Assembly (NCBI GenBank): GCA_039881145.1
Contig: JAYKKI010000074.1
Span: forward strand, 5,034,001-5,098,000
Direction of reading: 5' to 3'
Source: Druceiella hillmani
Lineage: Eukaryota; Arthropoda; Insecta; Lepidoptera; Hepialidae
Length of the DNA stretch: 64,000 nt
The notes below the pieces were generated by a model. It was not told the DNA's origin. It searched no databases and saw only the letters and a program-made list of their open reading frames with translations. Below, piece by piece: positions 26,291 through 39,332 of this stretch (position 1 is its first letter; each line of letters opens with the position of its first letter). Made by a program: the position numbers and the translations under genes.

Positions 26291-28062
26291 TTATGATATT
26301 AGCATATGTGGATTAGGTTACATTATTATTTCAGCAGACAGATACTTGTTAGTCATTATTACATCATTATTTTGCATTAAATAAGCCCGTCTCATAATAC
26401 GAAAAGTACGATAAATTTCTTTTTGTAATTTCTGTAAAAACCAATTACTTATGTAGTCTTGAAATATCTGTATCTTATTTTATAGCAAAATTAATATCGA
26501 CATTGTATTTTATTTCCTCGACAGGAGTAAACAGTCATCCCCACCTGTTTTTTGTCAGTATTTCAATAATATATTAGATGTTGAATCTTAATATGATATT
26601 TCAAACTGTGGTTCTAATATATTTTATAGGTATATATTTATATATAAATTTATATTCTATAAATTGCGTAAACACTAACAGCAGCTTTCATTTCCCATAT
26701 CTTTTTACAAAAGCTTTCCTTACAAATGGTAGAATTATTTCAAAACTTAAACTCTTCGAAACTCAAAACTTTCAAAACTCTTCGAAAGTCATATTTCCGA
26801 TTACAACGTCCATTTTTCCCATGAAGGATAGAACTCATGTTGTAGTTGAAGTGTAAGTTAGAGATAATATGAGAGTAGAGGACAAATCATACGATTTTCA
26901 TACGATTACATTTAATAATAACAAAATAATATGCGTAATATTTAACTATCTCATTTATTTTGGAAATAATTTTTCATTATTTCCTTATTTTCTAGAGCTT
27001 TTTAAATCTTATGTTAAAGAGTGCCTGCGCGTATATCGAATAACTTAACTGTAAAAACTAATATTTGCGGCTCACGTTGAAACGGATCAAAGGATTATTT
27101 ATTCAGTCAAGTAACATTTTCGATATCTTATTTTTTTTCCTAGCTTCATAAACCATTTAATGCATAGAAGGCATTTTCTGTTTATGTTTTGCATTTCCCA
27201 ATTGTTTTTTAAATGAACAGCTTAATCTAATCCTTTTTCTGCAGATCTCCACATTTACCAATATGCGAATTTCTGATAGACAAACTTACTAACTAGACAG
27301 TTTTAAGCGTGAGTGCCATTACCAAATATTATCAAGTGTGTATACAATAAATGTTGAAAACTATAGATTTACGATAAAAATTTTTAAAAAATGCTGTCTT
27401 AATATAATAGCTACATACTATGTTTAAAAGCAGTGACGCGTAATCTTGAGCTCGTAGCAACCACTACAAAACGTTAAAGTAAATTTGGTGCATTATCTCA
27501 TTTATCACGTCATTATTTAATGTTTGCCTAATGAAGCAACGTAATAAACTGAAATATGAATCTAAATAGCGACAATGCAATAAAAACTACATGCTTGTGG
27601 CTTTCTGCAACTGCAAATAGTAGAGGATTTAAAATCATTATATTTAGAGAAAGTTAGTAAGTGAAGTGGAGAAAAATTGCGTGTACTTTAATTTTTATTA
27701 GACAAATAGGCAAATTACAAGATTTTTTGATAAACATATTTTCAGAAAAATTTACTCTGGTTTATCTTTTCGAATATTTGAATAATAAAATATTATTAAA
27801 CGATTTAAGATTTTCTTCACATTTCAAGCACATGCAATTCAAAGAAACGTAAATATTATTATAGCCAAACCTCTATAGTCTGACATTTCGTTATTCAGAG
27901 ACAGATGTGATACGACATTGGAAACCTCCATTTATATGAAATTTTCACATCGCTATTTGACTCTACTTTTCTCTCTGAAGAGAAAGTGAGAGACTGATGA
28001 ACAATTATTAAAGAAAATGGACGTAGTGCATATATGGCATTACGCCCATTTTCTTCTTAATG

Positions 28063-28063
<1 letters not shown>

Positions 28064-28110
<47 letters not shown>
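28064..28110. repeat. (TA)n microsatellite, left border of the 0.89-kb element
   Basis: This is about 47 bases of TA ending directly at the homology boundary of the element at 28111. Confidence 0.95.
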
Positions 28111-28115
<5 letters not shown>

Positions 28116-29002
28116 CAATATTTATATGTATACACAAACCTTCAAAGTCATCTAAGATTCGGGTTTTGGAAAAAATGATCGAGAAATCGTGATGTCTAAA
28201 GGCCCACGATATAAAAGTTCATTGAGAAATTAGAAAGTCAATCTCCTCAATATTGTTGTATTTCTATGAAATTCACCTAATAAGGGGCCACCGCGTTGGC
28301 CACCGATGGTCGTTTCTGACTATCACGGCACATCACAAAACACGCGGTCGGCGAAGAACTACCAAATCGCACAAATTGTAAATAGCCCCAACACGTGGAA
28401 TGACTCATTGATGGACTGTGATAGACATCGAGCATCAGGTAAAACTTATAAGCGTGAATCACAAATAGGAAATAAAGTTATTTTATTTTCATGAACGTTG
28501 TTAAATCGTAAGTAATTTGCTTAATTAATCAAATTTTAGTTAAACGTGTAATTGCTGTTTCAACTCTTTTCCAATATTTGTCTTTTCAACAAATACACAA
28601 TTGATTCATACTTATACTCCGTATCATTGTCTTGCTTTATTTCGTTCAGACTCGTAGTTTTCTGTTTATTAAACAACAAAAATTAATACAAATATGTCCG
28701 GTTAAGCCATCTGGATATGTCTTTTATATATAGTGTTATTTTTTATGTGTAACACCGTCTTTAACAATAGTTTTTGTCGTAGTTGTAAAATGACCGCTGT
28801 TTTGTGTTTAAATTATAAAATGTAATTATTAAAAGGCAATTGAAATTTATTTTGATAGCTCATTTATAATACATTTATTAAAATTGGTCGATCTATAACT
28901 CAAAATAAAGAGTACCTATGTACAGACACTGTCTTATAACTAATGGACCTATCTTATTTAGCCGAGATTAATGAGCTTTTAGATTTCACATCGGTAGCTA
29001 TA
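28111..29002 (+). mobile_element. Unclassified 0.89-kb dispersed element, copy A, embedded in TA microsatellites
   Basis: This segment matches the reverse complement of 44870-45760 over its full length at roughly 85% identity. Homology stops at both ends exactly where TA repeats begin. Conserved internal features are GGCCCACGATATAAAAG with a TATA box at 28210, a GC-richer middle (around ACACGCGGTCGGCGAAGAAC and CCCCAACACGTGG), and an AATAAAG at 28471 within AGGAAATAAAGTTATTTTAT. An AT-rich 500-base tail ends GCTATA. I see no terminal inverted repeats, no TG...CA LTR ends and no shared long ORF. It could be a non-autonomous element, a solo LTR-like remnant or a copied transcription unit. Confidence 0.75.
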
Positions 29003-29015
29003 TATACATATATAC

Positions 29016-29101
<86 letters not shown>

Positions 29102-29107
29102 GTATAT
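28999..29107. repeat. (TA)n microsatellite with CA interruptions, right border of copy A
   Basis: This is about 105 bases of TA repeat with ACA interruptions and a short CA run. Confidence 0.96.
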
Positions 29108-29499
29108 GCTCATGGACACATTTAGAGGAACACAAAAGAAAAGAATAACATACATTTTTTTCTCATTTCGCGTTGGCCATATGTAATTTGAAAATGAAAG
29201 ATTTCAGTTGAATTTTATTTACGACTTTCATTTGTTTTCTTTTTGGTTTTCTGTTAATTTCTTTATTGTGCGTGATATTCAATATTGAAAATTGTAAGAA
29301 ATTTTGCAACAAATACTGAATTTTTGTTGTTTTTCTCACAAATTTATTACCATTGTATTAAGGGAACATTACTTAATAAATAGTGATAATGCTGGATCTC
29401 AGCATTTATAAAGTGTCGAAAGCTGTAACTTTGAAAATGGTTACACCTACAGTGTAGTAGTTCAAATATTACGAGTATAAAAGTCCGTGATTTTTCGCA

Positions 29500-30420
29500 A
29501 TGTTAAACGATACCGGCAGACTCGAGAGTATACAAGAAGTAAAGGGCAAGGAAAAGAGTAACAAGAGAGAGGGATAACAGGTTTGTTGAAAGCAGTGTCT
29601 TAGAATAAATCCGTCGTCCCTCTCTGGCGACAGCACTTCGACTTCTTCCGAGGTAAGAACCAAGCATCAGGGAGTTCGACAAGTGACAGTTAACACCAAT
29701 ACAATTAGAAAAAGACTTAAGGCGGCTAAAATAAGGGCGTACTGCCAGAGAACCTTTACTTACCACAGGTCATTGAATAACTTGGTCCAACTTTACTCGT
29801 TCGCACCGAAATTCGGATGATGTCGCTTGAGCAAAGGTACTCTTTGCTGATGAGTCCAGATTATGTCTTAAGATGGAAGGGTTAAAGTATAGAGGCGGCC
29901 TAGAGAAAAATGCGGTCAGTGTAACATTGTTGGAAGAAAGCCTTCTCGTGGAAGATCAACAATGGTACTGGGCGGTATTTCCTTAGGAGCACGTACGGAG
30001 CTACACATCGTAGAAAAGGGGTCCTGACTGCGGCAAGACACGTAACGGACATTTTAGAGCAGATTGTGGTGCCTTATGTCTCATACATAGAACATTATTT
30101 TCTTCTAATGCATGATAATACTCGACTGTGATGCAGTAGTCGTCCCAGAGTATTTTACTGAAGCCGGAATTGAAGTTTCAGGGCTCAGCAGACCTTATTC
30201 TGATTGAGTATGTTAGGGATAAGCTGGGAAAATAAACTGAGCAAAGAAATCCGGCACCATCTAACTTAAGGGACCTCAAAAGATAGAGAATGGAACCTAA
30301 AGTCACAGAGTTCCATTGCCGATTTAATAAAAAGGTATGCTCAGATAGATGACGGCTATTTTTACAGCAACAGGAGTTAACACTAAATACTGCCTGTGTC
30401 ACCCGTTCAGAAGAAAGTCA
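29500..30420 (+). pseudogene. Degenerate Tc1-like (IS630/Tc1/mariner) transposase
   Basis: Successive plus-strand fragments in shifting frames follow the order of a Tc1-type transposase. They include the HTH-region remnant DTGRLESIQE, then TIRKRLKAAKIRAY, FADESRLCLKMEGL (first catalytic Asp), LTAARHV, VVPYVSYIEHYFLLMHDNTR (second Asp), FTEAGIEV, a PYSD...IEYVRDKLGK stretch (third acidic residue), then WN...SSIADLIK. Stops and frameshifts interrupt it throughout. The expected length is about 340 codons and most of that can be traced. I did not find inverted ends. Not functional. Confidence 0.82.
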
Positions 30421-31059
30421 GTCTTTAGAACAATATTCAGTTTTCACTATGACAGGTCAAAACTCCTTACTGGTTAAAGAGTTACTATTTTATGCTCAAA
30501 AATGTCAATTAATTATTGTCATCAATAATTATTTAAACTCATAGAACACGAATAAACCTATTTTTGTATAAATTTTGCCCTCTTTTTTACGTTCTTCTAA
30601 ATATGTCCTTGAGTTCCTATACATAAAATTTATAAAATTCGACAGAAGCCAGAATATTTCATTTTTAATTATAAATGTTATGTAATCAATTGAGTATGCG
30701 TGGCGAACTTATTATTTCTAAATCAATATCTTCCAGTCAATCAACAAACTATAGCTTAAGAGTAATGGTGTGGCGTATGACAAATGTTCTTATTTAATAT
30801 GATATTATTAATAAAACAAACAAGGAAAAATTAATTATAACAAATTTGAACTAAATTTATTTTATAGCAATTACCAAACAAAATAAAAGGAAGGAAAATG
30901 AAAGGGAAACGGAGGGAAACAGGTAAATAAATACAGTGTTGTTGGGAAAATTATTTAGATGTTTATGACCCTGACACCATAGACCATGAAAAAAAAGTAA
31001 TATTTTACTCTAAATAGTAACTATATGTAAATATTAACCCTAACGTGCTAGCACTCTGA

Positions 31060-31440
31060 TAATTATAAAAATGAAACTCTACAAAAATAAGACGGCCTTA
31101 TCAACGTGCATCACCCCTTTCAACTAAACGTTCATATCAATTTATAGACTAATTGCCTATCTTGAAACACAACACAATGACAGGCATTAGCTAGCGTCTT
31201 ATTAATTTATCCTCGATCTCGCAAGCTAAATTCGTTTTCCGCCATCGAGCGCCAAATACAATTTGCGCTGGCATCGCATCCGCCTTTGTCAATTTAGCAA
31301 ATAAACGCCAGACACCCGATTTTATTGGACCCCTCAATAAAATAGAGACCTAGTTAAGACAACTCGTAATTATAAACCAACAAGACAGACAAGAGCGCAT
31401 ATCAATTACGTTACACAACACGTGGATGAGGCCCGGTATG
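31060..31440. promoter_or_regulatory. Candidate conserved non-coding block in intron 2
   Basis: About 380 bases of complex, non-repetitive sequence contain homeobox-like words (TTATTAATTTATCC, CAATTTAGCAAATAAAC) and a short palindrome TTTTATTGGACCCCTCAATA around 31320. It has no open frame and no repeat signature. A role as an enhancer is inference only. Confidence 0.28.
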
Positions 31441-31485
31441 GACTATGATGGACAGGAAATAATATGAAAAAAAAATACAATTAAA

Positions 31486-31590
31486 TGAAACTACGTGATG
31501 TATTTCTATTCTATTCTTTCTTTAAGTTCTTTACCACGACCTAGGTTTCGTTGCATTACAACATCTTCAGGGGGGCTATTAGCAAAGTTA
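31486..31590 (+). mobile_element. Single arm of the foldback MITE family
   Basis: AAATGAAACTACGTGATGTA through the CCTAGGTTTCGTTG block to GCTATTAGCAAAG matches one arm plus centre of the elements at 6946 and 20691. The second arm is missing. Confidence 0.85.
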
Positions 31591-34500
31591 CTGTAAATAT
31601 TGTAATATAATGTCTACACCTCATAACAGATCTATTTCTCAAAAATAGGCTAAGTACGAATCAGAACACGCATAACGTATGTTTTCGTAGTTGTTTATCT
31701 ATATTTTTAAAAAAATGTTGAAGCAGGTTAATCGAAATAATTTCAGTTGTAAATTCTAATCAAGTGCAAGTATGTAGAATTTTATAAAATTTTCCAAAAC
31801 AACAATCGAAAAATGAAAGAATGAGAGCACGTTGCACATCAGTTTGAAAGACATTTTACAAACGGGACTAACAAATTTAAAATGATTAACGACTTTTTGA
31901 TTTCCTTTTAAAATAATTATCTAATGATATTCCACTCCATGAGAAGCGCGAATAGAAAATATTTTGCCCCCACTTTTTATATATGTTACTAATGACCTTC
32001 GTATGAAGAATCTGGTTGTAAAATTTCATGCATATTGTTCTAAAACTGCAGAAAATGTAAGGCCGTGATAGACTCACAGGCGAATGAACCTGATAAAGTT
32101 ATAAGTGTTTCTTGTGTTACTGTGAAATTGTAAAAATTTGTTGTTTTCAATTTATATTCGTCAATAAAATATGTTTATTTTTAATAATATAATTAGAATC
32201 TGCTTTTCAAATTACTGATTGAAAGCTATGAGCTTAAGTCAATTCAACACAATTTTAAATTTTTTGGTTGAATGAATGTTTGTGTGAATTTAATTAAATA
32301 ACTTGCAGTGATATTAAACAAAATTTAATATTTTATTTTGTGTTTTTTAATGCTAATAAATAAATTTGGTAATAGAACGTAAACATGAAAGTTTTTGAAA
32401 ATGTTTTTTATCTATTATCTGCCTTCTGCGAAGTTGTTTTGATGACAAAACGGGGCCACAATAGAAACGTAGAAAATGCTGAATATTACACCTGAATTAA
32501 AGCATAAATTAAAAGGATATGTGTATTAAATATATTACCATGGAATTTTCACCAAAATAATAGATTAAAAAAACAATTTGACATAACTAAGTCTATAAAA
32601 ATATCTTTAATCTCTACCTGCTAATTATACGGCAGAACAGCGATAACATTAATATCTAAAAAAATCCTTTAAAATCACTGCTTCCAGAGAAAATTAAAAG
32701 AGTGTTACGAAGAGGAATGGGGATAATATTGAAATAAATTTACCTACATTAGATGCTGGGTCAAAACCAACTTTTGCCAAAACTGCTCTTTTCTGGAGTC
32801 TGGAAAAAGAACCTCATTAAACCGAAAAAAATCATCGTAATTTTGATAATGTCCCATTTTAATGTATTTTAAAATTCGAAATATTACAGAAAAATTACTA
32901 GTAATTTTAGATTAATTATCGATAACACTGCATTTGTGTCAATAGGGATAATGTAGAAAATATACTGAAGAAGAGCCAGACGACAAAACTTATGTAATGT
33001 AAAAATTTACAGACGTTAACAACTCCATTGAATTAGGTTTCTCAAAATGCGAAGCTGTCATTAAGCAAATTGTAACAATGAATCATTTATAATTAAGCAT
33101 ACATGATTTAACAGTCTATGTAACATGTGAATGGAGCCTGAAGCGAAATTAATGTATTTCCTAGTGAACCTAATTGAAAAAATGTAAAAAACAATTATTC
33201 TTATTCCTTAATCACTCACATAATTTACTATTCATAACACAAATTAGAACGTTAAATTGGAAATATAGTACCATTGAAGCAATGGTAATATATTAAGGTG
33301 GACATGACTGGTTGTCACTGTGCATAACAGAAGTACATAAACCCCACGCTCGTTATATGCCTAATATTTGGGACAAGAAAATGGGTTCATATAATAACTG
33401 TCAGTCATATTCTTTTAGTAGTTTAAAAAGTCGCATAAATACGTATTCATCGAGCATCTTAAGAAGCTGCTTTTAAAATTGATACGACTGTTTCTTAAAT
33501 ATCGTAACATAATTTTACAATTAAGATAGTATGTATTGTTTATATTATGTCGCAAATTTAAATAAAACAAGATATCCTCTTTGTATTGAAGAATCAATCA
33601 CTTATAATATGTAAAAAGAATTATTTTATGATCAATTGGAATCGAACTGTAGACACACACGTGTCTTCACGTATCTTCAAAGTATTGTCGAAAACACACG
33701 TTGCTTGGTAACAATTTTACGAATTCTTTCAGACAAAGTGAATTACAAGACAAGATATCAAAAAGTTAAAATACAATTGTACAAATATGACTGCATGAAG
33801 AGGCGGATGTAACTGCCGCTTAATACCTTTGTAGGAATGAGGCCCAATATTGGATTCGAAATATTTAAAAAATATACCCACAGTGTACGTGATATCTTCT
33901 TATAATTTGGAGTCACGATAAAATAAGTATTATCTAATTTAATATTTCACTTGATGGCTTAATAACAGTTTTTTTTACAATTTTCTAGCATTCTTATGAG
34001 AAACCATCTGTCGAAACGCATATTCTACCCGAAAGGGACCAGCTGCTCAAATAAATTTACATACAGCAGGCGCGCTTGGCTTCTGTAAATATATGGTAAA
34101 TTACCATTCATTGCATAGATACAGATGACTGACTTTTTTGTCATATTAACACATAATTTATCGATGGACCTGTATATAATGGAACTATAACTAGAGTAAG
34201 GAAGTCTCACCTTAAAAACTACTTCTAAACATAAGAAGAAATCCTATTAATACATAAAAATGTGAAAAGGAATCTCGAAGAGGGTGTGTGGATACGCATG
34301 ACACCTTCTTGCAATACTGATACCAAAAATCACCGAGCGTTCCAGGATTGACTCTATAAAATAAATACGAAATTACGAATACATTGAAGACTTTGATAAT
34401 GACACCACTCAAGAATATTTACATATTTATAAAATATCCTTTCCCGACTGATTTCCATCGCAAATGCATTATTTATGTGTGAGGTTATGTGATCCGTCTC

Positions 34501-35523
34501 GTGCTCATTGTTTGCTTGACATAGTGAAAGATATTTTCAACCAGAGTACGATGGAAAAGAGAGCTTAACTATAAAGAACCCATCAAGTATAAGTAGAAAA
34601 TTGATTACATTTAAGGACACAAAATTATTCTTTTAAACTACTTGCCAATATCAATGTTATTTTGCACAACGAAAATGTATAACACTGCAGGAGTAAAATA
34701 CTGTGAATTTCCCAAAAATGCTTAGCTTCTTTCAACGACATACTAGAAACCTATGCAGAATATATGTGGAGAAATTAGGATTATTGGGGGGATATTATGA
34801 CCATAAATCAAAAACTATGTAGCTTAAAAAGTTTTAGAATGTGTAACTAAGTCTTTCTAAATAGTACCTCCTTTTAAATTTCACTTTAATTTTACGACCA
34901 CATTTTGAATATGCATAAACATATTTTAAAAAATCTTTCATAAGGGCAAATGTTATATAAACTGCTATAGAACTTACATTCGGGCAAGCAAATTCTATAA
35001 CTGTGCCAGATTTCAAGTCGATAGCAATAATAGTTGCTGAGAAATATAGCCATGATGTACGAGGCAAAAACCGAAATCTCACAAAAGAATTCTTAACTCT
35101 AAAACAATGGAAAATGAAATGACAATACAACAAATACACAAATAGGCAATACAATAACACTCGTACTCATATCTCGTTTTCCAGCGTAATCTTTCTCAAT
35201 TTCGTCTACTTTTTCATTAATATGAAATAAATGATCTGTGTTTAAATAAAAGGGAGAACATTTTGTATCGCCGATATCCCTCTCGCCTTCCTTTCAGAGA
35301 TCACATATAATCCTACATAACCATTCATTATATATATTGTGAGTACTTAAGGACCAAACATATTTCTATGTTAAATTAGAAATCAGTTACTTATAAGACA
35401 TTACAATTAATGATAGCATTTAGAAAAGTCTTTAGATATCTGAAAACCAACAATCATAAGCTGAGTTAACAGTCTTGGAATAAATGGTCGCGTGTATTTT
35501 TTTATTACGTAATTTTGTTTTTT

Positions 35524-35600
35524 TATGGTTCTGTAACCAAATTACAAAAAGGGAACCCTTATATTTTCGTCAAGTGTCACTGTCTGTCCATTTGTAAGTC
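35524..35600 (+). mobile_element. Truncated GGTTCCGTAC-family element
   Basis: GGTTCTGTAACC, GGGAACCCTTAT and CACTGTCTGTCCATTTGTA follow the order of the left end of the family described at 18.24 kb. The right end is not found. Confidence 0.5.
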
Positions 35601-37567
35601 AGAGCATCATAATTTTTCCCTTAAAACAAATCATTAAGAATAAATGTTCCAGAAATACGTAATGGAATTACGCAAATACGCAGAAACAAAGAAAACCTAC
35701 CTTTTTCTTTTTTTTCTTTTTCGAAGTACATATATAACCTACGTGAAATATACATAGAACTTGGTATGGTGAATACTTTTTTCTCGAGGACCTCAACCAG
35801 TATGGTATCATTAAAGAGGCCTTTTCATAGGATTGAGGAAATTTGAATATAAACCAAAGTTTTTGCAGTATTCTTATAAACCGTGACGTTTAATATAATT
35901 ATTTTCTTACTTATTATGTATGTACTGAATGTCGTCGATCTTAAGAAAATAACTATGCATACTTTGAAGTTAACATACATTGCAATTATCATTGTTACCT
36001 ACAACAATTTATCTACAGCATATTTTATTTATTAACTTAGTTCAGTACCATGACAGTAGTCATGAAATATATGGGTATGATTAACCTAACAAAGGCATTT
36101 GTAATAAATATTCATTATTTCCGGGCCATAGACAATAGGTGATATGGTTCGTTAATTTACTGAAGCAACCTTGACATCGACAATTCGACTTGTAGTGAAC
36201 GTCTGTTCTAGATATTATAATATGAGCTAATTTAATAAATTAACTATTTTGTGCTTATTCCACAGATAATTATTATACAGTATTGCTAAGTCTCATTACT
36301 CTGTTGTTAAAAACAATTTTCCTACAGTTCCAATCGGAACAGTTCTCACTTTTTTATATATATTTTTTATGAAGTTTTGGTATAAAGTTTTATGAGGAGT
36401 AAAATCAGAAGTTCAGAGCGTACGAAATTCAGAGCGTTAAAAAAAGTCTCCCATCTTTAGAGTGAGTGATTTATTTTGTGCCCAGATCGTTTTGGTTGTG
36501 TTTATTTTACAGTGATATGTATCCTGGAACAGTTGTATAGGTACTGTCCTTAGAACATTATTCGCCATTTTAATTGCACTCATACTTGAAAATATTATAC
36601 ATTTAAAACAACAAACTTAACATTATAAAAGACATAATAATATAATAAACTTAATATAGTACAAAATAATTTTATGAAACGCCAAACATTTAGAGAGTAA
36701 TATTGGAAAATGACAAGTTAATGCGCCTCGCGGTTTTTAATCGCCGTTACGTTGAAAAGTGTGGAAAGCAAGCGTTGTATATACGTGGTATATATAAATT
36801 AGCATACGTAGGCATACAGTAAACAAAAAAATATAATTAATTTGCTGAATGTATATGCCTTTGGACAAGTGTGTCGTTTGTGAACATTTAAATAATGAAT
36901 GTAGGAAATAATTATACTAGCTGTGCGCTCGGAAGTTAGGTAGGACACGTACATTTATATATGGCCACTTCAATTCAATTGTTAGGTTTCGTGATTGTGC
37001 AGCAGGCGGACAGATAGATAATCATACAGCATTGGTTGTCCTTAAAACAAAAACTAATAATTTAGTTTTACCAAACGTGCATATCCGAATGGAAAATAAA
37101 AGTGTATTGCCCCGCTAATTCATAACCACAAATCGGCATTATTATCTGATAAACTGATAATTTTATGAAAGTCGAACAAAAGTACAGTTTTAAAATAATA
37201 TTATTAACTAACTCATTATTTTTTTTTTTAACTAAGTCATTATTTTAACTAAGTCATTAGTTCATATTACATTTCTTCTTTCTAATATATATTCGAATGT
37301 TTTTCAGATTATTCAAGCTGTTTAAAAATTAATAAAGATATGTCAATTTAAAATAAATATTTAATTAATTGTCGAAGATTTTGAGATGAGATAAACTTTA
37401 CACTTTCCGCAGCCATTAATATACATATATTACTTTTAAACTACTTGTACGAAATTACAATCGTAAATATATATTTTCTTTTCAGAATAATATTTCAATT
37501 ATTATATTATTTTCCGCTTAGTACATTAAAACGCGTCATACCGAATCACTGCGAATGCACTATAATA

Positions 37568-37569
<2 letters not shown>

Positions 37570-37622
<53 letters not shown>
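37570..37622. repeat. (TA)n microsatellite
   Basis: This is about 53 bases of uninterrupted TA repeat. Confidence 0.96.
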
Positions 37623-37627
<5 letters not shown>

Positions 37628-37939
37628 CAATCAAGGCTGCGTTTCAGGGTTTTAGCATAGGCTAATTCAGTATACTATTTGCCTGTTCGATGAAACGACC
37701 AATCGAAAAATTTTACTGTCTTTGCTCTAGATATCGTGAGCTAAGATTGGTGCGCGATTGCTACTCTTATACGTTGCTGTATACATTTTTTTATTGAAAA
37801 AATAAATTTTAAAAGTAAGTATTTTGGAACTTCAAAGATTCAACCTCAGAATTTTTTTAGTACGTTGATATTTCATATTTTAGTGTTAATATTTTTAAAA
37901 CTTTTTACTGTTCTTTGTTGAATACAATAATTCTGTCGA

Positions 37940-38725
37940 TAACATAACATCAAATCGAATAAAAAATTCATAAGTGGCGCTAAATTTACATTCCAGATTA
38001 TGTTTACATATCTGATAATCTTAAAAATAACAGAATTATTGAAGAAACCTCTTGAGAAATGATGCTTGAGAATTCCACACCTGAGCGGGTTCAAGAAGAA
38101 CTATCGCCAACAATTCCTATAACATCAAGATCTAATAACGATGCTCACAAAAAGACACCGCACAAAGACACGCCTTCCAAGTACCTAACTGACACGTGAC
38201 TAGTTGTAGAACTGTTTACTGACGTTCGAAAACGGTCCAAGCAAGTAGCAAAGAAAAAAGGGAAAAGGAAAGTAAAAATAACAAGATTATGAAGATATTA
38301 AAAAGCAAAAATTTTAATGAGATTGAAGTCCCGAGTAAGAAGAAAAGATAGAATTAGCTAATAAAAATTACGGTCCCGAAGATAATATATCTGATTGCGT
38401 GGGATGCAGTGAAAATTACTACGTGACTAAAGAAATAGAAGATTAGCTGCAATGTATTTTTTGTAAATTATGGCTGCATGAAAATTGCACTCCGTTCAAC
38501 AAATCTTGCAATCCTTGTAGCAAGAAAATGAGAGATAAGAAACGGAAAAGAAAAATTTACACGAGGAAAAAGAAAAAAATGACCCAGAAATTAAATGGCC
38601 ATCTTTTCCTTACACGAGTGGCCAACTTAAAGCGGATATTAACATTAAAGCTTTTTCTGATGTTTTTGAAAAACATATGTCTAACATTAAGAATAATCTA
38701 CGAAAATATGCATCGAAATAAGTAA
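37940..38725 (+). pseudogene. Degenerate DDE transposase C-terminus with PHD-like zinc finger
   Basis: The plus strand encodes STPERVQEELSPTIPITSRS, then lysine-rich linker, then CVGC, CIFC, LWLHENC and CNPC. The order is Cx2C, Cx2C, Hx2C, Cx2C, the C4HC3 pattern of a PHD finger, with one stop codon between the first two pairs. A very basic tail (KKMRDKKRKRKIYTRKKKK) follows. Insect pogo-like and related transposases often end with proline/serine-rich linker plus a zinc finger of this kind, and the upstream STPERV phrase fits that. The catalytic core is not recognisable. Confidence 0.55.
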
Positions 38726-39275
38726 AAGCTCAGTTTTTATAAAAACATTATCCTAAAGTACGTATATAATTTGTAGGTTATACTGGAATATATTGTAATA
38801 CCAACACTTATTTGAAAAGAAAATAACATGTCACAATGTTGGTTTATTAACTATAAGCCAAATATAACGTAAGTATAGCTGTATATAATGCCATCAAATC
38901 TAGAAATATAGCAGCGTAAGCTAACACATTGTCGCTATCTCACTCTAACGCCTTATAAAATTAATGAATAACATATATGCTCTAGGTTTTTTCAACGTCA
39001 AAATTTTGATTATTTTCACAAAATGTTTGAAACGCCTGCTAATTTCGCCAAAAAATGGAGGGTTGCCCATTTTTACCGTGTAAAATTTTTACAATTTATG
39101 TCAGTAAAATAATGGTGTAATACATGTATTTATAATGAATCTTTCTGAAGTTAATGTTTTGATTATGTATATAATTTTATAATGCTCTGAGTGTAATACA
39201 ATTAATTTTATAAATTGTCGTCAGCTGAGCGAATATATGTCTATGCTAACTATATTTTACTGCCAAATTGAATAT

Positions 39276-39332
39276 GTATAAAAATTCTCTCTTGAAATTG
39301 AATGTCCATTCAATTTCAAGGTGTATTTATAC
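39276..39332. repeat. Hairpin with 14-bp perfect stem
   Basis: CTTGAAATTGAATG (39291-39304) and its exact inverse (39307-39320) are two bases apart. A second, outer pair GTATAAA/TTTATAC lies at 39276 and 39326. The two-base loop argues against a microRNA precursor. It lies in intron 2 about 500 bases from exon 2. Confidence 0.85.

Noticed and set aside
28277..28494. Opposing ORFs of about 61 codons in copy A of the 0.89-kb element
   Set aside because: Copy B carries insertions that shift both frames, so the frame is not conserved between copies.
29469..30402. Minus-strand ORFs across the Tc1-like region
   Set aside because: They are antisense shadows of the decayed plus-strand transposase.
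33640..33670. GGAATCGAACT as a tRNA T-arm
   Set aside because: No acceptor, D or anticodon stems could be formed around it.
34834..35160. 108-codon minus-strand ORF
   Set aside because: It is AT-driven, rich in Phe/Tyr/Leu/Lys, with no motif or homology I recognise. It could be an exon of an unknown gene, but nothing supports that.
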